Below are positions 1-7,304 of a DNA stretch of 11,139 nt, one piece after another (position 1 is the stretch's first letter; every line of letters starts with the position of its first letter). The DNA comes from Pseudopedobacter saltans (GTDB lineage Bacteria; Bacteroidota; Bacteroidia; Chitinophagales; Chitinophagaceae). Under the pieces are notes generated by a model. It saw only the letters and a program-made list of their open reading frames with translations. It was not told where the DNA came from and did not search any database. Both the position numbers and the translations under genes were made by a program. Location of the stretch: the NCBI GenBank assembly GCA_003241175.1, contig QFOI01000081.1, forward strand, positions 1-11,139. Reading direction: 5' to 3'.

Positions 1-1
1 T

Positions 2-202
2 ATAAGAAGTATACAAGGTTCTTTCTTGTTGAAATTGTTCGTTTTGGTAAGTGCTACTTTTATTTACGTTTATACAGTTGGTCCCGCTAGGAACAAACCT
101 GCTATCTTTATCGGCATGGGATTGTATGTCCTCTATACTGTATTAGAAGTTAGGGACGCCTTCAAGTTGTTGCGACAAAAACAAAATGAGAAAAAAAGTT
201 GA
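2..202 (+). CDS. C-terminal part of a small integral membrane protein, unknown function (partial)
   Basis: An open frame enters from the left edge and ends at TGA 200-202, giving 66 visible residues. The visible part has one hydrophobic stretch (about residues 8-24, containing LLKLFVLVSATFIYVYTV) and a second shorter one (about residues 32-43, around AIFIGMGLYVLYTV). A charged tail follows (EVRDAFKLLRQKQNEKK), as expected for a membrane protein with a cytoplasmic C-terminus. The frame overlaps the start of the SprT-like gene by 17 bp, so the two are probably cotranscribed and perhaps translationally coupled. I do not recognise the family, and the N-terminus lies outside the window. Reading this as coding rests on the membrane-protein pattern and the tight overlap. 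Confidence 0.6.
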   Translation: MRSIQGSFLLKLFVLVSATFIYVYTVGPARNKPAIFIGMGLYVLYTVLEVRDAFKLLRQKQNEKKS

Positions 203-818
203 ACATCCTCTAAGTGCGCTCAATAGTTTTCTTCCGGAAGGTAGTTTTGATCTTGTGGTTGGATATCTGCATCAATACAATGTACACCTCACTGTCACAC
301 AAGCAAGAAAAAGTATTCTAGGTGATTATCGTAATGCCCATGGTAACCAAAACCATCGGATAAGCGTTAATGGAAACCTGAACAAATATTCTTTTCTCAT
401 CACATTGTTGCACGAGCTTGCACATCTTCTTACGTTTGATCAGTTTGGACACCGAGTCCTTCCACACGGGGATGAATGGAAACAACATTATTCCATTTTG
501 TTGGCATCTTTTGTCAAGGAAAAAATTTTCCCTCCCGATATCATGGTGGAATTAAAAAAATCGATACAAAGTCCAGCTGCTAGTTGTGGCGGGGAGTTAA
601 GTCTTATGAGGGTTTTGCGTAAATATGATCCACAAAGAGAAGGTTATGTACCTGTAGAAAAAGTTCCATTCAATACACCTTTCGCGGACGAACAAGGACG
701 GATTTTTATAAAAAAGGAAAAGCGGCGGACGCGATATGTCTGCCAGGAAATAAAAACCGGGCTAACTTATCTTTTTAGCCCGATATATGAAGTCAAATTG
801 GTACAAACAAAAAATTAA
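186..818 (+). CDS. SprT-like domain zinc metalloprotein
   Basis: This 210-residue protein has the SprT-like zinc-site pattern. HELAH at residues 76-80 supplies two zinc ligands and the catalytic Glu77, and His94 in the later PHGDEW motif fits the third ligand. The SprT/Spartan family consists of HExxH metalloproteins; Spartan cleaves DNA-protein crosslinks in eukaryotes, while the bacterial role is poorly defined. The C-terminal part (about 180-210) resembles the small beta domain that follows the catalytic domain. It lacks the paired cysteines of a zinc ribbon, since only Cys134 and Cys186 are present. No signal peptide is visible, so a cytoplasmic location is inferred. The ATG at 186 lies inside the end of the upstream membrane-protein gene. 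The 3' end converges with the VOC gene and overlaps it by 4 bp. Family assignment is firm; substrate is unknown. Confidence 0.88.
   Translation: MRKKVEHPLSALNSFLPEGSFDLVVGYLHQYNVHLTVTQARKSILGDYRNAHGNQNHRISVNGNLNKYSFLITLLHELAHLLTFDQFGHRVLPHGDEWKQHYSILLASFVKEKIFPPDIMVELKKSIQSPAASCGGELSLMRVLRKYDPQREGYVPVEKVPFNTPFADEQGRIFIKKEKRRTRYVCQEIKTGLTYLFSPIYEVKLVQTKN
752..782 (-). terminator. Intrinsic terminator of the VOC gene, inside the SprT-like coding region
   Basis: A perfect 8-bp stem (CGGGCTAA at 758-765 with TTAGCCCG at 775-782) closes a 9-nt loop. Read on the minus strand, one G and then five U (756-752) follow the stem, with three more U after a single A. This is the classic intrinsic-terminator layout, about 33 bp past the stop of the minus-strand VOC gene. 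On the plus strand the stem is followed by CGATATATGA with no U run, so it should not stop the SprT-like transcript before its own end. Confidence 0.7.
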
Positions 819-1261
819 TTGTTTGGTTTGTAATCATAGTTAATCATCCAATTAATACCGAACTGATCAGTTAAAGAGCCGAAATAAGCGCCCCAGAAAG
901 TGTCACCAATTGCCATTGTCGTATTTCCATTTTCCACTAGACGATTGAATAACGTATCAGCCTCTTCTTTCGATTCGGTGTCAATTGATATGGAAATATT
1001 GTTACCGGGAATATATTGGTAATCGCCACAAAAACCGTCAACGACATCACTACCAAACAACATATTTCCATCATTGATTGGAAGAGAAACATGCATTATT
1101 TTATCAGCGACTTCTGCAGGTATAGCGGGCATACCTTCTGAAGGTGGAATATCCTTGAAACGTCCAATAAAAGTGAATTCTTTTTCGAATACGGATTTGT
1201 AGAAGTCAAATGCGGCTTCGCAATTTCCTTTAAAATTTAAATAAACATTGATTTTGGCCAT
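815..1261 (-). CDS. VOC superfamily protein, PhnB-like (glyoxalase/bleomycin-resistance fold)
   Basis: This 148-residue cytoplasmic protein has the PhnB-like version of the vicinal-oxygen-chelate fold. The N-terminal INVYLNFKGNCEAAFDFYK begins the first beta-alpha-beta module. IMHVSL (about 55-60) holds His57, which sits where the family's first metal ligand lies. MLFGSD (67-72) and the C-terminal FWGAYFGSLTDQFGINWMI (122-140) are typical of the 'PhnB/3-demethylubiquinone methyltransferase-like' annotation, a name inherited from database history and not evidence of that activity. The ATG at 1261 gives the full domain length. The gene has its own upstream terminator-bounded space and a terminator beyond its stop, so it is probably a single-gene unit. 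Its substrate cannot be told from sequence. Confidence 0.88.
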   Translation of the reverse strand: MAKINVYLNFKGNCEAAFDFYKSVFEKEFTFIGRFKDIPPSEGMPAIPAEVADKIMHVSLPINDGNMLFGSDVVDGFCGDYQYIPGNNISISIDTESKEEADTLFNRLVENGNTTMAIGDTFWGAYFGSLTDQFGINWMINYDYKPNN

Positions 1262-1292
1262 GGTGATATATTTTAGAATGGAAAATTAAGCT

Positions 1293-1329
1293 AAAAAAGA
1301 AAGCGCAAATATTAAATCTGCGCTTTCTT
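1293..1329 (-). terminator. Intrinsic terminator after the acyl-CoA-binding protein gene
   Basis: An 11-bp perfect stem (AAGAAAGCGCA at 1297-1307 with TGCGCTTTCTT at 1319-1329) encloses an 11-nt loop. Read on the minus strand, the descending arm runs directly into U's (1298-1293), interrupted only at 1292. It begins 6 bp past the stop of the acyl-CoA-binding protein gene, so it marks the probable end of the lipid operon. It lies between that gene and the start of the VOC gene. Confidence 0.85.
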
Positions 1330-1334
1330 CCAAT

Positions 1335-1598
1335 TTATAAGGTTTCTTTTAGATGCTTGACAAGTGCGATATAATCATCGGCTGCTTGTTCCGAAGAGAC
1401 TCCTTTTAATTGTAACCAGGCTTGATGTTTTGCCTTTGCCACAAAATCAAACATATTGTATTCTCCTTTTTCGGGAGCATCACCTTCTTTTGCCTGTTTG
1501 TAAAGGCTATACAATTTCAACAAAGTATCATTGTCTGGTTTGCTTGGAAGCGTTTTGCTTTCCGCCGCTGCCTGTTCCAATAAAGTTAAATCTGCCAT
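1335..1598 (-). CDS. Acyl-CoA-binding protein (ACBP)
   Basis: The 87-residue length is the size of a free-standing ACBP, a four-helix cytosolic protein that binds medium- and long-chain acyl-CoA esters. The ligand-site residues known from bovine ACBP line up by eye. LYSLYKQAKEGD (29-40) gives Tyr30, Tyr33 and Lys34, KAKHQAW (55-61) gives Lys57, and Tyr76 matches the last contact tyrosine. It is the last gene of the lipid operon: its ATG lies 6 bp after the stop of the DUF2147 gene and a terminator follows. An expected role is to carry or buffer acyl-CoA made by the synthetase encoded upstream, before beta-oxidation or thioesterase action. Family identity is very secure; the physiological role is inferred from context. 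Confidence 0.96.
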   Translation of the reverse strand: MADLTLLEQAAAESKTLPSKPDNDTLLKLYSLYKQAKEGDAPEKGEYNMFDFVAKAKHQAWLQLKGVSSEQAADDYIALVKHLKETL

Positions 1599-1604
1599 AG
1601 TATA

Positions 1605-2045
1605 TTATTTTGTAGTTCTGGTCCACACTGTAGTGCGGCCAAGTAAGGAAACACCAATATATCCTCTGATACTCAATGTATTTTTGTCTTTTGCAGTGAT
1701 TTTACAAGAATAGGTCTTTCCGTTTTTGGGATCGTAAATAGTCCCACCTGAATAAATATCACCGTCTTTAGAAAAACCCTTCAAGATATTCAATCCAATC
1801 AATGGTTGATTTTTCAGTTTAGCATCTTTGTTATTGACATCTGTTTTAGGTTTACCATCACGATTGGGGTCTTTCAGCCAAACTAACTTACCATAATATT
1901 TACCATCAGAATGTTTGTATATTTCTATTTTGCCCTCTTTTTCTTCGTTTAACCAATCTCCTTCAATGACATCCTGTGCCATTACTAGAGTGGTAACTGT
2001 CGTCAATAAGGCCGTTATCAAAAATGATTTCAAGAATTTTTTCAT
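1605..2045 (-). CDS. Secreted DUF2147 domain protein
   Basis: This 146-residue protein has a clear signal peptide: basic MKKFLKS, a hydrophobic core (about 8-22) and a VMA-Q cleavage site after Ala23. The mature part (27-143) matches DUF2147 by its features: an early IEGDWLNEEKEGKIEIYK strand pair, GKLVWLKDPNRDGKPKTD, IYDPKNGKTYSCKI (103-116) and a final RGYIGVSLLGRTTVWTR (127-143). The function of DUF2147 is not established. It is predicted to be a small beta-rich periplasmic or exported protein. It sits 32 bp after the SGNH hydrolase start and 6 bp before the ACBP gene, so it is probably cotranscribed with lipid genes. A link to lipid handling or the envelope is only an inference from that position. 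Confidence 0.88.
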   Translation of the reverse strand: MKKFLKSFLITALLTTVTTLVMAQDVIEGDWLNEEKEGKIEIYKHSDGKYYGKLVWLKDPNRDGKPKTDVNNKDAKLKNQPLIGLNILKGFSKDGDIYSGGTIYDPKNGKTYSCKITAKDKNTLSIRGYIGVSLLGRTTVWTRTTK

Positions 2046-2077
2046 GTTAAAAATTTAATAAGTAAATAAATTGTGTT

Positions 2078-3580
2078 TTACGGAAACTTAACACCAATAT
2101 AATTGGACGCATCAATTTCCTTTATAGTAGAGCCATAAGTTGAATTAATGGCATCAATAAATTTGTTGGCGAGCATCGCATTTCCCAAAGGTGTCAAGTG
2201 GATACCATCTAGCGAAAACGCTCCGCCTGTCACGAAAGTTGCAGTAATGTCTCTACCATTGTAGTGAATACCTGTTTGTACTTGTGCTAAGAATGCATTA
2301 ACATCAACAAATGCCAAACCTTTACTTGCGGCAACCGCTTTTAATTTAGTATTGAATGCAGTAGTTGCGGTTTTAATAGCAGTGACTTCTGCTTGTGTCA
2401 GAACATACAAGTTGGCCATAGGATATGAGATGCCATTTTTATTAATTGAAGTTGGAGCTCCGGTAACAGTAGCACCAATAGCAGACCTCGAAGACAATAA
2501 GACAAGATCATTTGCAGTTGCTTGTCTAGCTTGACCATATATTTGTCCGAATGCAGTAGCTGTCGAAGCACCTAAGCTAGGTGTTAATGCAGCAGTTAAC
2601 TGTGCCGATAAATTCGTCAAAGTTGAGTCTTTTATCAATAATGGATTAGATGCTGATGAAGATAATAGATTGATTCTATTTCCAGCTCCAAACGCTGTTA
2701 ACGCTTGTTTTAAAGGCCCATATAGTCCAGTATTTAATGCTGTGATAGTTGCTGACCCAACAGCAGTATCACCACTTCCTAATACAGATGAAGTAAGTGG
2801 ATTATAAGGAACAGTAGTGAAAAAAGGAATTGTTGTAATATCAGGAACATTAGCAACAACACCTTTGGCTCCATTCGCTGTCATAGTATTGACTATCAAG
2901 TCTATACTAGCATCAAAGCCAATTCCAGCTGAACCTGCTGAAGGTGTGATAGCATCAGATGCGCCGCCTGCTAATGCATAGGCTAAGACATCATTGCTAC
3001 CTATAAACATACTGAAAAAGGTAGGATTTTGTGCAGCCGCGTCTGAAAGTATTGAAGCTGTGGCTGGGGCAGTAGTCATCCTATAGAAAAAGGGATTGAA
3101 CCTGCCTGCTCCAAGTAAAGGATTTCCATAACCTGGATAAACAGTTGTAATCGCTTTTGCACCAGGTACTCCCATATTATTGAATGGGCCAGTGGCTGCT
3201 ACGCTAGTTCTCCAGATACTTGAATCTCCACTGGCGGCTGCTGGAATAGGGGAAAGATCTCCGTCTACAATACCTAAAATTAATTTTGCATTCCCACTAC
3301 TTCCAATACCAACAGAATTTTGAGGTACCAGAGGTTGAACAAAAGAGCCTCCACCAATGGCTTCAAATTGTTTGGCTAATAAATTGGGATAGGATACTAT
3401 TTGACCATCATAGTATAAAGCTGCATCCGCAAATCCGGAAGTTATGGAGTTACCTATGGCAACGTATTTAGAGACATCAATACTTCCTTTTGTAGCTGCA
3501 GGAACATCGGTTTTTGGTGTGCAACTGGAAAGATATAGTAGGATAGAGGCTAGTGATATATTTATATAATTCTTTTTCAT
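2078..3580 (-). CDS. SGNH/GDSL-family hydrolase lipoprotein (probable secreted esterase/lipase)
   Basis: The 500-residue protein has a lipoprotein signal with LSSC ending at Cys20, so it is probably anchored in the envelope. Block I is YVAIGNSITSG (40-49): GNSI replaces GDSL and Ser45 is the likely nucleophile. FIGSNDVL (192-199) gives the block III Asn196. The last block, SLDGIHLTPLG (456-466), gives Asp458 and His461 of the triad. NMGVPGAKA (135-143) fits block II with its oxyanion glycine. The long Ala/Ser/Thr-rich insert between blocks III and V (about 205-400) is larger than in minimal SGNH enzymes but usual for Bacteroidota members next to FadL. The start is 21 bp from the TAA that would end the full FadL frame. 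Hydrolysis of an external lipid ester, feeding the FadL pore, is the most likely role; the exact substrate is unknown. Confidence 0.9.
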   Translation of the reverse strand: MKKNYINISLASILLYLSSCTPKTDVPAATKGSIDVSKYVAIGNSITSGFADAALYYDGQIVSYPNLLAKQFEAIGGGSFVQPLVPQNSVGIGSSGNAKLILGIVDGDLSPIPAAASGDSSIWRTSVAATGPFNNMGVPGAKAITTVYPGYGNPLLGAGRFNPFFYRMTTAPATASILSDAAAQNPTFFSMFIGSNDVLAYALAGGASDAITPSAGSAGIGFDASIDLIVNTMTANGAKGVVANVPDITTIPFFTTVPYNPLTSSVLGSGDTAVGSATITALNTGLYGPLKQALTAFGAGNRINLLSSSASNPLLIKDSTLTNLSAQLTAALTPSLGASTATAFGQIYGQARQATANDLVLLSSRSAIGATVTGAPTSINKNGISYPMANLYVLTQAEVTAIKTATTAFNTKLKAVAASKGLAFVDVNAFLAQVQTGIHYNGRDITATFVTGGAFSLDGIHLTPLGNAMLANKFIDAINSTYGSTIKEIDASNYIGVKFP

Positions 3581-3601
3581 TCTGAAATAAATTTAGAGAG
3601 A

Positions 3602-4819
3602 TTAAAATTGATAGTTAATACCTACGCTAGGGATGAATAAATTGAATTTATAATCTCCGTTAATATGTGACAATCTATTTTCACCTGATCTTTTGATATG
3701 TTCATACAAGAATGCTGCATCGATTGTTAATCTGTCAGAAGCTCTGTATGACAAACCTACTGATGGAATAAACCTATTGGCATCAGGAACATCGGCATTA
3801 ACTCAGTCCTCAGGAATAGGCGATTTGTTATAAGATACACCTACACGTCCTTGCCATTTTGGATCAAAAACGTACTGTGCACCTAATCTATAAGAATAAC
3901 CTCTTTTATATAACCTAACAAGTTTCGTATCTCCTAAATTTGCTGTTTGCTCCGTAAAGTGGATGGTTATAGTGTCATATGGTTTCCAATTGGACGTCAT
4001 AAAGTCTGCCTGAATTATCAATCGGTCTGTTGGCGCATACTTTAAACCAAAACTCCAGTTGTCCGGTAAAGGCAATCTTGCTGTGATTTTTTGGTTAGGA
4101 AATTCATCGGAAAGGGAAGAAGGTATATCAAATTTAGCTTTCCCATTATTAGCTTTCATTTTTAAAGCAGAGCGATAAGTTGCTCCAATAGAAAATTTGT
4201 CCGAAAACTTATAGTAAGCACCTATATTATATCCATAACTTGAAGCATGAAATTTTAAGTCGGCATTTGCAAAGCTACCATCATATTCATTTAAAGGCAA
4301 GTCCTTATCAAGAGTTACATTTCCATAACCGTAAACAAAGCCAGCACCAATACCAAAGTTATCTGTTACTTTATAACTAATAGTAGGCTGAAACGCTATT
4401 GAAACTAAAGATATTTTGGTTATTTCATAGTGACCTGTAAAGTCGTTTTCCCATTTCATGGTACTTCCAAATGGTGTATAGATAGATAAACCGTACCTTA
4501 CACGACCTGATGGATTTCCAAATATTGCATGGAGGTTAAATGGGGGAACTACTGGATTATCTGCCTTGGTTTCTTTTCCACTTGCCCTATCTGTAAAAGT
4601 TCCATAGGAGAATACAGGACTAACGCCCCCAGTAAAACTATTACTTTTAAGAAACGAAGCACTACCTGGATTGTAGTAAAGACTTGATGCATCTTGGGTG
4701 CCGGCTGTACCCGTACCTCCCATACCTTGTTGCTTAATACTTTGCAAATTGAGTTGATAACCTTGTGCAAAGATTAGAGTTGGTGAAAAAAATAAGAGTG
4801 TGACTAATAAACGTTTCAT
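3602..4819 (-). pseudogene. OmpP1/FadL-family outer-membrane transporter, interrupted by an in-frame TGA
   Basis: The product should be a FadL-type beta-barrel that moves long-chain fatty acids or other hydrophobic compounds across the outer membrane. The ATG at 4819 opens a signal peptide (MKRLLVTLLFFSPTLIFAQ). The family N-terminus follows, with QGMGGTG (31-37) and YYNPGSASFL (48-57), the NPA-like motif. Alternating barrel strands run to NKSPIPED (331-338). A TGA at 3803-3805 stops this frame after 338 residues. The same frame then continues for 66 codons with obvious barrel sequence (VNADVPDANRF, LSYRASDRLTIDAAFLYEH) and ends in IPSVGINYQF before TAA at 3602-3604. The terminal Phe is the expected barrel-assembly signal. 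The intact gene would encode about 405 residues. As written, the product (3803-4819) lacks its last strands and is probably non-functional, unless the TGA is a sequencing error or is read through. Confidence 0.85.
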
Positions 4820-4891
4820 ATGGATTGCAATTAAAATTTTAAAAAGTTTGTGAAAAAAGGAAAAAGTATATGACAAAAAATTTCTTAAGAA

Positions 4892-5344
4892 CTAATAGGA
4901 CATGACCTCCACTCTAAAACCATTGGCCTTTGGCATATTCAAAAAGGTCGTTTTCATAATTTCAGGTATAGCGGTAAGTTTTCTATTGTTTAAATCCAGC
5001 CAAGCACCATCTACATTGATTTCAGCGGCTTTAACGCCGTCCGACTTTCTGTAAACGACAGATTGTAAAGTATATCTAGAGGCATCCTCGTTGCATTTCA
5101 CCAATTCGCAACTGACTTCCACATAGTCATTCATCCTAATCTCTTTAAGATAAACCAACTCTTCCCTGAAAAGAATTGGACCAATATGCAATCGAAATAG
5201 CTCCTTGGAAAATCCCATTTTTTCAAGAATATTGACTCTCGCTTGAGCCGCGAAATCAGCATAGGCACTATGTCTAAGATGGCCATTGATGTCTATCATC
5301 GACCATATTGCCTGACCTTCGTAAAAAATATGTTTATTTGACAT
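4892..5344 (-). CDS. Acyl-CoA thioesterase, hotdog fold (4HBT/YbgC-like)
   Basis: This 150-residue cytoplasmic protein fits a single hotdog domain of the 4-hydroxybenzoyl-CoA thioesterase type. The region WSMIDINGHLRHSAY (14-28) is the family's active-site segment at the start of the central helix, with Asp18 placed like the catalytic Asp of YbgC-type enzymes. The helix continues as ADFAAQARVNILEKMGF. Strands in the second half (DYVEVSCELVKC, RYTLQSVVYRKSDG, AAEINVDGAWLDLNNRKL) complete the fold. Such enzymes hydrolyse acyl-CoA to free acid and CoA. The gene begins 23 bp after the acyl-CoA synthetase stop and ends 72 bp before the FadL start, so it belongs to the lipid operon. It may relieve acyl-CoA overload or release unusual acyl chains; the chain-length preference is not visible. 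Confidence 0.85.
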   Translation of the reverse strand: MSNKHIFYEGQAIWSMIDINGHLRHSAYADFAAQARVNILEKMGFSKELFRLHIGPILFREELVYLKEIRMNDYVEVSCELVKCNEDASRYTLQSVVYRKSDGVKAAEINVDGAWLDLNNRKLTAIPEIMKTTFLNMPKANGFRVEVMSY

Positions 5345-5367
5345 GGCAATTACTTATTGGAATTGAT

Positions 5368-7161
5368 CTAAACGTTAGCAGTTTCTTGACTATAAAAGGC
5401 ATCGATCTCAGTAGCATATTTTTTTGTGATCACTTTTCTTTTCATCTTGACACTAGGAGTGAGGTCACCCGACTCTACAGTCCATTCATCAGGAATCAAA
5501 GTAAATTTCTTTATTTGTTCTACATGGTTAAACTCTGGATTGTATTTGTCAATGATTGTTTGGAACTGCTCAACAATCTTTGGAGATTTTATAAGATCAT
5601 TGTTATCCTTAAAGGAAACTCCATGCTTTTGTGCCCATTCTTTGAGAGATGGAAAATTTGGTACAATCAAAGCGGACACAAATTTTTGTCCGTCACCTAC
5701 CAACATGATCTGTTCAACTAGGTAATTTTCCTTCAATTTATTTTCGATAGGCTGTGGAGATACATATTTACCTCCAGAGGTTTTTAAAAATTCTTTTTTA
5801 CGATCCGTAATTTTCAAAAAACCATCTTCCATAATACCGATATCACCAGTATGAAACCATCCGTCCGTCAACGCTTCTGCAGTTTCTTTTGGACGTTTGA
5901 AATACCCTTGCATGATACTGTCTCCTTTGCAAAGAATTTCACCATCTTCCAAAAACTTTACTTGAACGCCATCCAATATCCGACCAACAGTACCAAGTCT
6001 TCTATCTTCTGCTGCATATCTATTAACGGAAATTACGGGTGATGTTTCCGTTAGTCCATAACCTTCCAATATAACAATCTTGGCCGCACCAAAAATTTTA
6101 ATCAATCGCTGCTGACAAGCGGCACCACCAACTACAATAGCCTGAACATTCCCTCCTAATGCAGCTCGCCATTTGCTATAGATAAGCTTGTCTGCAATGG
6201 CCAATTTTAACTTATACAAAAAAGATTTATTCCCCGAAATTTCATATTGGTTGGCAAGCTTTATGGACCAGAAAAAAAGGTTTTTCTTCCAACCACTTAG
6301 AGACTGTCCTTTTTGCAGGATTTTTTCATATACTTTCTCCAATAATCTAGGAACAGTGCAAAAAACATTGGGCTGTACTTCTTGTAGATTTTGAGCTACT
6401 TTTTCAATATTTTCAGCAAAAGAAACAGAAAACTGATTGTACAAATACAAGTACATCAAAGTCTTCTCAAAAATATGGTTTAGTGGTAAAAAGCTGAGGG
6501 ATCTCTTTCTAGTAAAAGGTATTTTGGAAACTGCCTGGTCTGAACACATTTTAACATTGGAAAGGATATTTTTGTGTGTCAGCATAACGCCCTTGGGCAT
6601 TCCAGTTGTTCCTGAAGTATATATAATAGTTGCTATGTCGTCCTCTTCTACTAATTTAGAATTTTCAAGAACTGCCTTTTCAAGTTCAGGGGTAAATGGT
6701 TTCACGACATTCTCCCAATTATTTTCTGGATTAGGATCGTCAAACACGTAGATTTCTTTTAATGTTGGAATATCGCTTTGTAGACTTATCAACAAATTAT
6801 ATAGTTCCATATTGCCAACAAAACAAATTTTGATTTCCGTTTCGTTAAAAATATGTACAATTTCGTTTGATGTTATATTGGGATAAAGAGGAACCAACAA
6901 CGCTCCTGATAGTTGAGTTGCAATATCCACTACAAGCCAATTAGGTCTGGAAAAACATATCAAACCAATTTTTGACTTTTCTTCTGCAGTTTTTCCTGTA
7001 TTAAAATCTTTATCGATAAAATAGGAAGCTAAACCAAATGCCAAATCTCTCGTCTTTTGCGGACTATAATAAGTCCACTCCTCGTCTTTTTTATAGCGAA
7101 GTAATTCTTCTGGGAGTTTCTCAATATTTCCTGGCATTAGTACATCGAAAAGTCTGTTCAT
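5368..7161 (-). CDS. Long-chain acyl-CoA synthetase (AMP-forming, FadD/ACSL type)
   Basis: The enzyme activates free fatty acid with ATP and CoA through an acyl-adenylate. From the ATG at 7161 the protein has 597 residues, close to the usual 590-650 for the long form. The P-loop YTSGTTGMPKG lies at 181-191, EGYGLTETSP at 366-375, WFHTGD at 435-440 and the hinge region DRKKEFLKTSGGKYVSP at 453-469. The C-terminal TPSVKMKRK (568-576) carries the lysine cluster that should include the catalytic Lys. FLPLNHIFEKT (224-234) is typical of long-chain members. An upstream in-frame TTG at 7170 could add three residues, but the ATG is preferred. It is first in a run of lipid genes and is separated from etfA by a 143-bp gap holding a hairpin. 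Chain length preference is inferred, not shown. Confidence 0.94.
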   Translation of the reverse strand: MNRLFDVLMPGNIEKLPEELLRYKKDEEWTYYSPQKTRDLAFGLASYFIDKDFNTGKTAEEKSKIGLICFSRPNWLVVDIATQLSGALLVPLYPNITSNEIVHIFNETEIKICFVGNMELYNLLISLQSDIPTLKEIYVFDDPNPENNWENVVKPFTPELEKAVLENSKLVEEDDIATIIYTSGTTGMPKGVMLTHKNILSNVKMCSDQAVSKIPFTRKRSLSFLPLNHIFEKTLMYLYLYNQFSVSFAENIEKVAQNLQEVQPNVFCTVPRLLEKVYEKILQKGQSLSGWKKNLFFWSIKLANQYEISGNKSFLYKLKLAIADKLIYSKWRAALGGNVQAIVVGGAACQQRLIKIFGAAKIVILEGYGLTETSPVISVNRYAAEDRRLGTVGRILDGVQVKFLEDGEILCKGDSIMQGYFKRPKETAEALTDGWFHTGDIGIMEDGFLKITDRKKEFLKTSGGKYVSPQPIENKLKENYLVEQIMLVGDGQKFVSALIVPNFPSLKEWAQKHGVSFKDNNDLIKSPKIVEQFQTIIDKYNPEFNHVEQIKKFTLIPDEWTVESGDLTPSVKMKRKVITKKYATEIDAFYSQETANV

Positions 7162-7230
7162 AGCATGCAACGTTATTCTTTATTAGCTTACATCCAATCG
7201 TAAAAGAAGCTATTGGTAATTATGTGTTTA

Positions 7231-7238
7231 CAAATCCA
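7231..7238 (-). promoter_or_regulatory. Weak candidate -7 element for the acyl-CoA synthetase operon
   Basis: On the minus strand this reads TGGATTTG, a 7-of-8 match to the Bacteroidota -7 consensus TAnnTTTG, about 70 bp before the synthetase ATG. No TTG is found at the normal -33 distance. The 143-bp gap after the etfA stop hairpin is where a promoter for the operon would be expected, and this is the best match I found in it. Confidence 0.25.
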
Positions 7239-7259
7239 ACCAATTCAATACTATAAATA

Positions 7260-7295
7260 TACGGATATAGTTTCTTAGCAACAACTATATCCGTA
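7260..7295 (-). terminator. Hairpin after etfA, probable terminator (possibly two-way)
   Basis: A 13-bp perfect inverted repeat (7260-7272 with 7283-7295, arms ACGGATATAGTT and AACTATATCCGT plus one pair) encloses a 10-nt loop. It starts 9 bp past the etfA stop. On the minus strand an A8 run precedes it and a mixed TATTTATA follows, a weak U-tract. On the plus strand the stem is followed by ATG and a run of eight or more T, a better intrinsic terminator. It therefore probably ends etfA transcription and may also stop transcription entering from the opposite side. Confidence 0.6.
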
Positions 7296-7304
7296 ATGTT
7301 TTTT

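Noticed and set aside
1308..1315. AATATTTG on the minus strand as a -7 element for the VOC gene
   Set aside because: It is a 7-of-8 match with a TTG about 17 nt upstream, but it lies in the loop and arm of the ACBP terminator and AT-rich DNA yields such matches often. Too weak to list as a promoter.
3803..3805. TGA read as a sense codon (alternative genetic code) or selenocysteine
   Set aside because: Other genes here use TGG for Trp and contain no in-frame TGA, no release-factor or tRNA evidence is visible, and FadL porins are not selenoproteins. A point mutation or sequencing error is simpler.
4820..4876. Extended N-terminus for the FadL protein starting at 4876
   Set aside because: That start is a TTG and the added 19 residues precede a normal signal peptide beginning with ATG at 4819. 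The same logic moves the synthetase start from TTG 7170 to ATG 7161.
4882..4891. Perfect palindrome TTCTTAAGAA beside the thioesterase stop
   Set aside because: It has no loop, so it cannot form a terminator hairpin, and short AT-rich palindromes are expected by chance. I found no second copy that would suggest an operator.
5308..5721. Plus-strand open frame of 137 codons over the synthetase 3' end
   Set aside because: It lies opposite the thioesterase start and the acyl-CoA synthetase, whose motifs are unmistakable, and its translation has no recognisable domain. The same applies to the plus-strand frames at 1364-1600, 6437-6751, 7487-7717 and 10255-10590.
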